Positions 48,968-56,585 of a stretch of 64,000 nt of DNA are shown piece by piece. Within the stretch, counting starts at the first letter, position 1. Each line of letters starts with the position of its first letter. The position numbers and the translations under genes are program-made. The DNA comes from CAIKKV01 sp044346855 (lineage in GTDB: Bacteria > Verrucomicrobiota > Kiritimatiellia > CAIKKV01). The DNA lies in NCBI GenBank assembly GCA_044346855.1, contig JBIIYJ010000002.1, positions 1 through 64,000 on the forward strand, read 5' to 3'. Under the pieces are notes generated by a model, which had not been told where the DNA came from, did no database searches, and was given only the letters and a program-made list of their open reading frames with translations.

Positions 48968-50719
48968 TTATCGCACCATGAGGAGGGTGCCCCTGGATCG
49001 AACCTCGGACGAGACGCGAAACGCCGTTCGCCCCCCGGCTAGTGTCACCACGGCCGCGGACCACTTGACTCCGTCCGCGGCCGGGGGCAGCGTGATTGTG
49101 GCGCCGTTGGTGGAGATGCTGCTGCCCGTCACCACGTCGTAGGTGCTGACACCCGACGAGGGCTTGAACCCGGAGAGCGCGGCGATCTTGATCGCGCCGC
49201 CCGAAATCACCACTCTGTTCGTCACCGACAACACGTCATAACCGCTGCCGGGCGTGGTCCCGCCAATGTCGAGTTCAAGAACCCCCAGGCTTTGCGTATA
49301 GCTGCCGCCGATGCCAAGAACCCCCGCCGCCAAGGCATTGCCCGGACGATTTGTGGCAGTCGCATAGTTCATATCCACGCTGTTGACGATCGTGCCCGAA
49401 CCCAGAAGCAAGCCTTGAACGACAACCGTCGCCCCGTTACTAACCGTGCCCAAATCCAGAATTAGAGTGCCCGTAGTCAGCACCGCCAGATCGTTTGCGG
49501 AATTTCCCCTTTGAACCAGCAGGCCCCCGTCGGCCACTCTCATCACCGCCGATTTTTTTCCTGTCATACTCGAAAAACCGCCGCCCACGCGAATCCGCGC
49601 AATCGACAGTCTGGAATTGGGGCCGGTAATCTCGATCCGGGCCTTTGCCGTCTGATTATTGGGAAATGAAACTGTGGGGGTCGTTTTCGTCAACGAAAGA
49701 ACCCCTCCGTTGGTAATGATCAGCGTGGCCGTGCCGGCATCGCCCACGGTGAAGTTGCCGGAGGCTGTAACCACCGACGCGTCCACGGTGCAGGAACAGG
49801 GGGACGCTCCATATAAATCGATGATCAAGTCCCCGGTGCAGGTTATCGTGCTGTTCTTGAACTGGGCTGCAACTGTTTTGAGCGACAACGCTTTCACGCT
49901 AAACGATGCATCGTCCACCCTGAGTTGGGTTCCGGCCCCCCCTTCGCAATAAAGCGAGTCGAACGTCGCCGTCGCCTTATCAAGCACGTAAAACCGGGCA
50001 TTCCGCCCCCTGAAATAGGTTGTTGCATTCGTCAGCGTCACGGAAGAATTGGTCCCCGTGACGACCAGCACGCCGCCGATTTGCGTATCGGAGGAGTCGC
50101 CCATGCTGATCGCGTGACAGTCGTAGGGGGTGCTGGGATACCGCAGGTTATACCCGCCGTTGCTGGCGCTGGCGGTCAGTCTGGCGCCATTAGACACGGT
50201 CAGGTAACACTCGCCGCGATTTCCATTCAGCATAAAATAATCCTTCACGGTCCATGTCGTGTTTGTGCCCGTCAGCGCGATTCGAGCCAGGGTGCCGTAG
50301 CCGTCTCCTCCATAAACCTGGCCGCAAACGAACGCGCCGCGGGAGATCAGCAGATCGCCGTAATCGTCGTTATCATTGGTTGCGTAAAGGAAATTACCGG
50401 CGTCGTAACTGGCGACGCCACCGGAATCGCCGATATCGAACTCGACTTTATCGTTCCTGAATTGCAGCCTTTTTGTCTTGTTCGTGACCGAACTGTCGCC
50501 GCTGAATGTGACCGTGTAACGCGCCGGTCGATTGTTCAGGAACAGCGCAAAATCATTGGTCCCCGGCGGTCCGGCAGGATTCCAGTTGCCGGCCCCGTCG
50601 AACCGTCCGCCGGCGATATTGGTCCAACTATACGTGGATGCGTCCAAAGCCGCAGGCGCGAAAAGCACCGCCAGCAAGCCGATCCCGAAAAGAAGGCGCC
50701 ACTTGCTTCCCGTTTTCAT
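48968..50719 (-). CDS. Exported beta-strand-repeat (autotransporter-like passenger) protein
   Basis: 583 aa from ATG at 50719, with GGAGGGGAGA before it. Signal peptide about residues 1-27 (LLFGIGLLAVLFAPAALDA). The body is Gly/Thr/Asn-rich with repeated short strands: TYSWTNIAGGRFDGAGNWN, FTVGDAGTATLIITNGGVL, GGVLVVTGTNSSVTLTNAT and YDVLSVTNRVVISGG. This resembles the right-handed beta-helix 'autotransporter-associated' repeats that are common in PVC bacteria. There is no C-terminal beta-barrel and no clear PEP-CTERM anchor (ends RGTLLMVR). It is the first gene left of the LacI promoter region, 33 bp before the PcRGLX-like gene. Confidence 0.7.
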   Translation of the reverse strand: MKTGSKWRLLFGIGLLAVLFAPAALDASTYSWTNIAGGRFDGAGNWNPAGPPGTNDFALFLNNRPARYTVTFSGDSSVTNKTKRLQFRNDKVEFDIGDSGGVASYDAGNFLYATNDNDDYGDLLISRGAFVCGQVYGGDGYGTLARIALTGTNTTWTVKDYFMLNGNRGECYLTVSNGARLTASASNGGYNLRYPSTPYDCHAISMGDSSDTQIGGVLVVTGTNSSVTLTNATTYFRGRNARFYVLDKATATFDSLYCEGGAGTQLRVDDASFSVKALSLKTVAAQFKNSTITCTGDLIIDLYGASPCSCTVDASVVTASGNFTVGDAGTATLIITNGGVLSLTKTTPTVSFPNNQTAKARIEITGPNSRLSIARIRVGGGFSSMTGKKSAVMRVADGGLLVQRGNSANDLAVLTTGTLILDLGTVSNGATVVVQGLLLGSGTIVNSVDMNYATATNRPGNALAAGVLGIGGSYTQSLGVLELDIGGTTPGSGYDVLSVTNRVVISGGAIKIAALSGFKPSSGVSTYDVVTGSSISTNGATITLPPAADGVKWSAAVVTLAGGRTAFRVSSEVRSRGTLLMVR

Positions 50720-50772
50720 TCTCCCCTCCGCCATGCGTATCGTGATGGACAAAAAGGCGATAGTCGTGTATT

Positions 50773-50801
50773 TTGTTAATCGTTTAAGTGCTTTTTATCA
50801 A
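50773..50801 (+). promoter_or_regulatory. Promoter of the lacI-type gene
   Basis: TTGTTA (50773-50778), 17-bp spacer, TATCAA (50796-50801); about 32 bp to the ATG at 50833. The LacI-type operator overlaps its -35 and spacer. Confidence 0.55.
50776..50787. promoter_or_regulatory. LacI/GalR-type operator in the divergent promoter region
   Basis: TTAATCGTTTAA contains the AAnCGnTT core used by LacI-family repressors and is nearly perfectly symmetric. It overlaps the putative -35 of the adjacent lacI-type gene and lies 57 bp from the divergent exported-protein gene, so it could control both directions. Confidence 0.65.
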
Positions 50802-50815
50802 TTTTCCGGAGAATT
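50800..50815. promoter_or_regulatory. Second palindrome before the lacI-type gene
   Basis: AATTTTCCGGAGAATT is palindromic except for one base pair and sits at the predicted transcription start. A related CTTCCGGAAG palindrome precedes the DUF4838 gene (58572-58581). Confidence 0.35.
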
Positions 50816-50832
50816 GTCAAGAGAGACGGAAC

Positions 50833-51861
50833 ATGGCCATTACACTAGCCGATGTGGCCCGCAAGGCCTGTGTTTCCACGGCGGCGGTTTCCAACGCACT
50901 CCGCAAAAATGCCCGGGACGCCTGCGTGCGCGAGTCCACCCACGCCCGCATTCTTGCCGCCGCGAAAGAGCTTCGCTACCAGCCCAACCCTTTCGCCGCC
51001 TCCCTCCGCACCCGCCGCACTCGCACCCTCGCCCTCTTCCTGCCGGGCGATATCCGCGCCTTTTTCTACCACCCAAACAACGCCCTTCGCTTCGGCAGCC
51101 TCGTGGCCCACATCGCCTCCCTCGGCTACCGGATCACCCTGCTCGACCAGAAGTGGGCCTTCCCGCCCGACCCCCGTTTGGTGGACGGGTGCCTCTTCCT
51201 GGGGTGGATTGCCGAAAACCACCTGGCCGAAGTGGAGCGGCTCGCGGCGCAGATACCCGTTCTCTGCGCCTTGCAACCCGTCTCCCGCGCCATCCGGTTG
51301 AACCAGGACGAAAGCAATTCGCGCCGCGTAGGCGCCCGGTTGGCCGCCGTTTACCTCTACGGCCTCGGCCACCGCCGAATCGCCATCGTCGACATCCGCC
51401 AGCACGACGGGTCGGTCAGCCGTACCCGCCTCTCCGTCTTTGAGTCCCTTGCCCGCCAGCGCCGCCTCGTCGTTCGCCTTTCCCACTTCGGCGAGCGCTG
51501 GGAGGAACGGCTCTACCCGTCTTGCGAGGCCATCCTGGCTCTCAAACCCCTCCCCACCGCCGTCGTGGCTCTCGACGACGACCATGCGCGCGTCCTCATC
51601 GATCACCTGACCCTCACCGGACAGCGTGTCCCGCGCCACGTGTCCGTGTTCAGCGGCGACAGCACGCCGGGCGGCTTCCAGAGTGTCCCGCCCCTGACGG
51701 GGATCCAATATGGCCGCGACGCCGCCCATCGCCTGCTGGTCGAGCAATTCATCGAGATCGTGGAAGCGCGCTCGTCCGCCGACAAAATCGTGTTGCCTCC
51801 TCCCGCCGTGCAGTTGGTGGAGGGCCAGTCCTGCCGCGCATGGAAAGGAAAACTGCCGTGA
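50833..51861 (+). CDS. LacI-family transcriptional regulator
   Basis: 342 aa from ATG at 50833. N-terminal helix-turn-helix TLADVARKACVSTAAVSNAL (residues 4-23) and hinge region around 45-60. The periplasmic-binding-like effector domain runs from about 62 to 330 (TRTLALFLPGDIRAFFYHP, HRRIAIVDIRQHDGSVSRTR, TAVVALDDDHARVLIDHLT). It normally represses catabolic genes until a sugar binds. Operator TTAATCGTTTAA lies in its own promoter, implying autoregulation and control of the divergent genes. Its last codons overlap the next gene (GTGA). Confidence 0.9.
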   Translation: MAITLADVARKACVSTAAVSNALRKNARDACVRESTHARILAAAKELRYQPNPFAASLRTRRTRTLALFLPGDIRAFFYHPNNALRFGSLVAHIASLGYRITLLDQKWAFPPDPRLVDGCLFLGWIAENHLAEVERLAAQIPVLCALQPVSRAIRLNQDESNSRRVGARLAAVYLYGLGHRRIAIVDIRQHDGSVSRTRLSVFESLARQRRLVVRLSHFGERWEERLYPSCEAILALKPLPTAVVALDDDHARVLIDHLTLTGQRVPRHVSVFSGDSTPGGFQSVPPLTGIQYGRDAAHRLLVEQFIEIVEARSSADKIVLPPPAVQLVEGQSCRAWKGKLP

Positions 51862-52361
51862 AAATCCCGCTCTTTTTCGCCGCCGTCCTGCTGGCCGCAG
51901 CCTCCTCGGCCGGGCAGGCCGTTCCGCCCGCGCCGCGCAACCCGCCCAAGCCTGTGGCCTTCGATCTCTACGTCCGCGAACCGGCCGACCAGGCCTGGCA
52001 TCTCTACTTTGTCGGCAAGGTGCCGGTCCACGCCTGGGCCGGCGCCGCCATGATCGTCCACGACGCCTCCGGCCGCATCCTCCGCCGCGAAGTCATTCCC
52101 CGCGGTGAATACGCGGAGGACAACCCGCGGGTCATCACGATTCCCGCCGACTCCCGCACCGGCGACTACCGGATTGTCATGGTCGGCCACCAGATCCAGT
52201 TCATCGGCGTCTGCGGCCGGGTCTGGTCAGACCTCCCCTTCGAAACCGTCCGCGTCTCCACCAACGACGCCGACCACGCCTACGTCTCCGATCACCCGGA
52301 ACGGTGGTTCCGGCCGGACCCCAAGCTGCCCGCCGCACCGTTCTGGAAGGAGGCGCCATGA
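51858..52361 (+). CDS. Small exported beta-sandwich protein
   Basis: 167 aa from GTG at 51858, with AAGGAAA upstream; an ATG at 51840 has no ribosome site. Signal peptide MKIPLFFAAVLLAAASSAGQA (as IPLFFAAVLLAAASSAGQA after the start). The mature part resembles the C-terminal 160 residues of the next, 1148-aa protein: VHDASGRILRREVIPRGEY, ITIPADSRTGDYRIVMVG and an end PERWFRPDPKLP. It is therefore a free-standing copy of that domain. It overlaps both neighbours (GTGA and ATGA), so it is tightly coupled with LacI and the PcRGLX-like enzyme. Function unknown; carbohydrate binding is plausible. Confidence 0.7.
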   Translation: MKIPLFFAAVLLAAASSAGQAVPPAPRNPPKPVAFDLYVREPADQAWHLYFVGKVPVHAWAGAAMIVHDASGRILRREVIPRGEYAEDNPRVITIPADSRTGDYRIVMVGHQIQFIGVCGRVWSDLPFETVRVSTNDADHAYVSDHPERWFRPDPKLPAAPFWKEAP

Positions 52362-55300
52362 AAGGGGTATTCCTGCCGCTCCTCCTCCTGGCCGCCCTGC
52401 CGGGGTTCGCTTTCGAGGTGACGGTGAGCAATGTCCCGTGGCAGCAGGTGTCGGCGTCGAACGCCTTCACCGTCTGCATGGAACGCGAGGAACTGACTTC
52501 CCTCGATCCCGTCAGCCGCATGGTCTTCGCCGTCCAGACCGGCCGGGCCGGGGTTCCGCTCGAGGCGCTTTCCGTCGGCTGGCATATCCGGCGCGATCAG
52601 ACGATCATCCATGATGGCCAAGCTCCTATTCCTTCCGGCATGCTGGACGCGGTATTCCTCACCAAGGGCCTGGAGCCCGGCCGCTATGACGTGTCGGCCG
52701 AATTGCAGCAGGGCGGAAAAACGCTGGCGCGGGCTTCAGCCTTCTTCCGCCTGGTGGAAGCCGCCAGGCCGCCGCAAGCCGGCCAAATCCCCCTGAACCT
52801 GCCGCGTGGCGTACCTTTGAAAGCTGGCACCTTCCCCGTTTCCGCCGGCGTGCCCTTCCCGAAGGGCGCACTCTGGACGACGGACCGTCTCCGCGTGGTC
52901 GACTCCGAAGGCACGCCTGTCCCCGCCCAGTTCGCCGTCCGCTCCCGTTGGGGGCTGGACGACTCCGCCAGCATCCGCTGGCTGGGTGTGGATTTCCAGG
53001 CTGGCCCGGCCCCGGCCTGGTGGCCGGCCCGTTCGGATACGCGCTACAGGCTCGAGTTCGGACCGAACGTCCAGCCGGTCTCGGCCCAGGCTGGCGTGTC
53101 CGTCACGGAAACGCCCGACGGCCTCCGGGTCGACACGGGGCCGCTCCAGTTCCGGGTGCGGCGCGCAGGCTTCAACCTGCTCGACCAGGTCCGCCTCCAG
53201 GGGGAGCAAGCGCTCCCCGACCGGCCGGGCTCGGGCCTCTACCTGGTCGATCACGAGGGCGCGATCTACCGCGCCGCCAACGATACGAACGTCCGGCTTT
53301 CGGTGGAGGAGCGGGGCCCGCTGCGGACGGTCATCCGGGCCGAGGGTTGGTATGTGAAGGACGGAACAGCCGGCCGGACCCTTGATTGGAAACTGCCGAC
53401 CGACCGGCTTTGCCGGCACGTAACCCGGATCGAGGCGTATGCCGGAAAGCCTTATGTCCGCGTCCTGACCACCTGGATCCTGACGTTCGACTCGTTGTCG
53501 GTGCGGCTGAAGGATGTGGGGCTCAGCCTGCCGGTCACATCCTGCACCGGGGCGACGTTCGGTGTGGAGTCAACCGGGCCCGTGAGCACACCTGTGCCGC
53601 CGGGGGGAGTCCGCCTCGTCCAGCACCTGCCTCATGCCTTTGCGGTCGAAGATGACGCCGGCCGAACCGTGGCAACCGGCAAACACAGCGCGGGCTGGGT
53701 GTTCGCCGAAACGGAAGGCGGGCTGGTGGGGATCGGGCACCGGGACACGTGGCAGCGCTTCCCGAAGGAGTTCGAGGTCCGGCCGGACACGCTAACAATC
53801 CACGTTTGGCCGGCGCATGGACGCCTGCACCCGGAGATCGACGAACTGGCAGAGGACCAGATCCACAAGCTCTGGTTCGCGCACCAGGGGCCGGAACTGA
53901 ACATGGCCGAACCGTGGAAATACTACTGGGCGGTCTGCGACATCCGCAACGAGTTCCGTGCGGGCATCTACAGCGGCGCGGGGCAGACGCTCGCAGGCGT
54001 GCATGCCAGCGCCATGGGCGCGGCCCAGACCAGTGACCTGCTGATCCAGTTCGCGCCCCGGCAGGAGGCCGCCGGGGCGCGGGACACCGCGGCCTGTTTC
54101 CAGGCCGCCCCGCACATGCTGCCCGACACGCGCTGGCTCTGCGACAGCCTGGCGCTGGGCTGGATCCAGCCGTATGATCCGGAGCGGATGCCGGGCGCGG
54201 AGGAGGTGATCGAGAACCTCGGCAAGGCCGCGTGGGAGACGCAAAACGGCACGGGCGATTACGGGATGTGGATCTACCGCGCCTGGCACAACGGCCCGCT
54301 CAAGGCGCCGGGAAAGTGGGATTTATACCGGCTCTACAACGGCACCCATCATTACGAGGCCTACGTGCCATGGATGCTCTACGCGCGCTCCGGCGACCCG
54401 GGCTACCTGACCATCGGCCAGGCCAACATCCGCATGCTCACCGATGCGCAGACGATCCATTACGACAATCCCGCGTATCCGCATCGCGAAATGTGGGCCC
54501 AGGGGCGGCTCGTGGGCTCCACCCGCCACACTAACGGCTTCGTCCCGTGGGGCGGCGACCATGCCGTCCTCGGGCATCTCACGTGCTACAACGGCATGCT
54601 GCTGGCCTATTACCTGACCGGTGATCTCCGCCTGCGCGAGGTGGTGGTGGACGAGTGGCAGCATACGCTCCTGACCGACCGCGCCAATCCACAGTTTGCG
54701 CTGGCCAATCGCTCCGCAGGCGCAGGCCGCGACGCCAACAACAGCCTTGGCGAACTCCTCGACCTTTACCAACTCACCCACGCCCCCGCCATCCTGGGGT
54801 ACCTGCCGAATATGATCGGCCTCTACCTGGGCCGGATGAATACGTGGGGACTCCCCAGCCAGAACATGGTGCTGCACTACGGAAGCGAACAGGCGAAAAA
54901 ACAGATTCTGGAGGGGGTGGCCGACTTCCGCCAAACAAACGGAAAACCGCTCGATCCCCGCGGCCTCTGGTACGGCCCCAGGCCAGGCATTTTCGCCCTC
55001 GCGTGGATCATCGACCCGAGCACAAGAGCCTATGTGGATGCCTGGTCAACGGCCGGACTAAGCACAAGGCGTCCCGCCGCCCGCCGGTTCCGGGCCCAGG
55101 ATCCCGGCCCCAGCATGTTTAGCGCCGCCGATGCCCTCGTCTACCTCCCCCGTGTCCTGTATGCGGTGGTCCGGTCTGGCGGGGACCTTTCGCCCGGCGC
55201 GCTCAAATTGCCGCAACCCCTGGTCTCCCGGCAGGCCATCGTGAAGAAAGAGCGCGACCAGGAGTTCGAAATCAACCTGGACGGCACGGTCGGCGAAGGC

Positions 55301-55804
55301 GGCCTCGTCGTCACCGTGACCCGGCCGGACGGCCGGACGGCGCTGTCAGCCGTCGTTCCCGCCGGCGTCCACAAGCCGTGGACCATCCGCGTTCCCCCGG
55401 ACGGACTGACCGGCGACTATACGATCACCGTGCCCCGGCGAGAACCGAAAGACCGGCTCACGGCGCCGCTGACCGCGCTACCCGAAGTGTACCTGCCCAA
55501 CAACGAGAAAGGCAAGCCCGGCTGGTGGTGGCAACACGCCGCCACGACCTACTTCGTCCGCTCACGAGGCGAGCAGCGGGAGCCCCTGGCCATCGGGTCG
55601 CACGGCGCCAACTTGTCTGTCATCATCAGCCGCGACGGCATGGAGACGCTCACCGCCTCGAAAAGCGGCTCGCTCCTGCACGCGGAGATCGGCCCCGAAG
55701 GGGTTTGGGTGGTGTTGCATTCCACTTACGCGGCGGCGAGCAACTGCCCCATCATGTCCGTGTCCCCCGAAAAATGGTTCGTTCCGGACCGCCTTAAACC
55801 TTGA
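52358..55804 (+). CDS. Exported PcRGLX/YetA-like polysaccharide-active enzyme
   Basis: 1148 aa from ATG at 52358, preceded by GGAAGGAGGCGCC. Signal peptide about residues 1-18. A short N-terminal sandwich (20-145) is followed by the PcRGLX/YetA RIFT-barrel block VSAGVPFPKGALWTTDRLRV, FAVRSRWGLDDSASIRWLGV. A central beta domain leads to a helical toroid (about 560-920: HHYEAYVPWMLYARSGDPGY, GHLTCYNGMLLAYYLTGDL). A C-terminal sandwich matches the 167-aa upstream protein (RPDGRTALSAVVPAGVHKPW, LTGDYTITVP, PEKWFVPDRLKP). Expected role: exo-acting lyase or hydrolase on pectin-like or other acidic glycans (family-based inference). Confidence 0.75.
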   Translation: MKGVFLPLLLLAALPGFAFEVTVSNVPWQQVSASNAFTVCMEREELTSLDPVSRMVFAVQTGRAGVPLEALSVGWHIRRDQTIIHDGQAPIPSGMLDAVFLTKGLEPGRYDVSAELQQGGKTLARASAFFRLVEAARPPQAGQIPLNLPRGVPLKAGTFPVSAGVPFPKGALWTTDRLRVVDSEGTPVPAQFAVRSRWGLDDSASIRWLGVDFQAGPAPAWWPARSDTRYRLEFGPNVQPVSAQAGVSVTETPDGLRVDTGPLQFRVRRAGFNLLDQVRLQGEQALPDRPGSGLYLVDHEGAIYRAANDTNVRLSVEERGPLRTVIRAEGWYVKDGTAGRTLDWKLPTDRLCRHVTRIEAYAGKPYVRVLTTWILTFDSLSVRLKDVGLSLPVTSCTGATFGVESTGPVSTPVPPGGVRLVQHLPHAFAVEDDAGRTVATGKHSAGWVFAETEGGLVGIGHRDTWQRFPKEFEVRPDTLTIHVWPAHGRLHPEIDELAEDQIHKLWFAHQGPELNMAEPWKYYWAVCDIRNEFRAGIYSGAGQTLAGVHASAMGAAQTSDLLIQFAPRQEAAGARDTAACFQAAPHMLPDTRWLCDSLALGWIQPYDPERMPGAEEVIENLGKAAWETQNGTGDYGMWIYRAWHNGPLKAPGKWDLYRLYNGTHHYEAYVPWMLYARSGDPGYLTIGQANIRMLTDAQTIHYDNPAYPHREMWAQGRLVGSTRHTNGFVPWGGDHAVLGHLTCYNGMLLAYYLTGDLRLREVVVDEWQHTLLTDRANPQFALANRSAGAGRDANNSLGELLDLYQLTHAPAILGYLPNMIGLYLGRMNTWGLPSQNMVLHYGSEQAKKQILEGVADFRQTNGKPLDPRGLWYGPRPGIFALAWIIDPSTRAYVDAWSTAGLSTRRPAARRFRAQDPGPSMFSAADALVYLPRVLYAVVRSGGDLSPGALKLPQPLVSRQAIVKKERDQEFEINLDGTVGEGGLVVTVTRPDGRTALSAVVPAGVHKPWTIRVPPDGLTGDYTITVPRREPKDRLTAPLTALPEVYLPNNEKGKPGWWWQHAATTYFVRSRGEQREPLAIGSHGANLSVIISRDGMETLTASKSGSLLHAEIGPEGVWVVLHSTYAAASNCPIMSVSPEKWFVPDRLKP

Positions 55805-55835
55805 ACGATCCCGCCAGGAAAAGGAACTCATTGCC

Positions 55836-56585
55836 ATGCCTACCGAGCCCCATCCGCCGAACACGCCCGTCAGCGATATCTACCACTACCCCCACGTCGC
55901 GCCCCAGAAAAAGACCCGCCTGCTGACGGAAACCTACGACTACGAAATGCCGTTTAAATACGCGAACATCCGCGTGGTCCGCTGGTTCACGCCCGGCCGC
56001 GAGGGGCATGGCGTGGAACTGGGCGTCATCAACGCCGTCCCGCAGCCCGGCCTGCGAGACCCGGTCGCCCATGAGGCGGACCACCTCGTCATCGAGGAGC
56101 CCGATCCCGTTATCCGGGTCGCCGTCATCGGCAGCGCCTGCACGCCGCCGGGCTATGTCCAGTTGGAATGCGAGCCCGTCCCCGAATGGCGGAACGACTG
56201 GGAATCCCCCTCTGCCCTGCCGGTGCGCTTCCGCGCGGAGAACTTGTGGGGCATGCACCTGCGCGTGGATGCGCTGATGGCGAAATCGGCCGTTGACCCC
56301 AAAATCGGCCCGCCCCCCGGCCTGGGCTACGAGGCGATGCCCGAGGCGATCAAGGAGCTCTACCCCAGCACGCGCGAGAATCCCTGGCATGCCAAATCGC
56401 ACTACAGCGAGAACCCCCTCGCCGGCATGAGCTGCGCGGTGTTTGAAATCCCCCCCTCGCGGCGCGTCCGCGTTTCCGGGGGTAGCGTTTCCACCGGCTG
56501 GACCAGCGACAACTTTCCCACCGACAACCACTACTCCTTCCGCACAATCCGCACGACCGTGCTGGTTCGGCGCGAGGACGTTTAA
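55836..56585 (+). CDS. Unknown protein of the LacI/PcRGLX-like cluster
   Basis: 249 aa, no signal or membrane segment. Strand-rich; aromatic and Pro-rich segments: SDIYHYPHVAPQKKTRLLTE, FKYANIRVVRWFTPGREGHG, DPVIRVAVIGSACTPPGYVQ and FPTDNHYSFRTIRTTVLVR. AAGGAAC lies 8 bases before the ATG. It follows the PcRGLX-like gene by 31 bp and its stop overlaps the stop of the DUF4838 gene on the other strand by four bases. I do not recognise the family; it is probably the last gene of the LacI operon. Confidence 0.6.
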   Translation: MPTEPHPPNTPVSDIYHYPHVAPQKKTRLLTETYDYEMPFKYANIRVVRWFTPGREGHGVELGVINAVPQPGLRDPVAHEADHLVIEEPDPVIRVAVIGSACTPPGYVQLECEPVPEWRNDWESPSALPVRFRAENLWGMHLRVDALMAKSAVDPKIGPPPGLGYEAMPEAIKELYPSTRENPWHAKSHYSENPLAGMSCAVFEIPPSRRVRVSGGSVSTGWTSDNFPTDNHYSFRTIRTTVLVRREDV

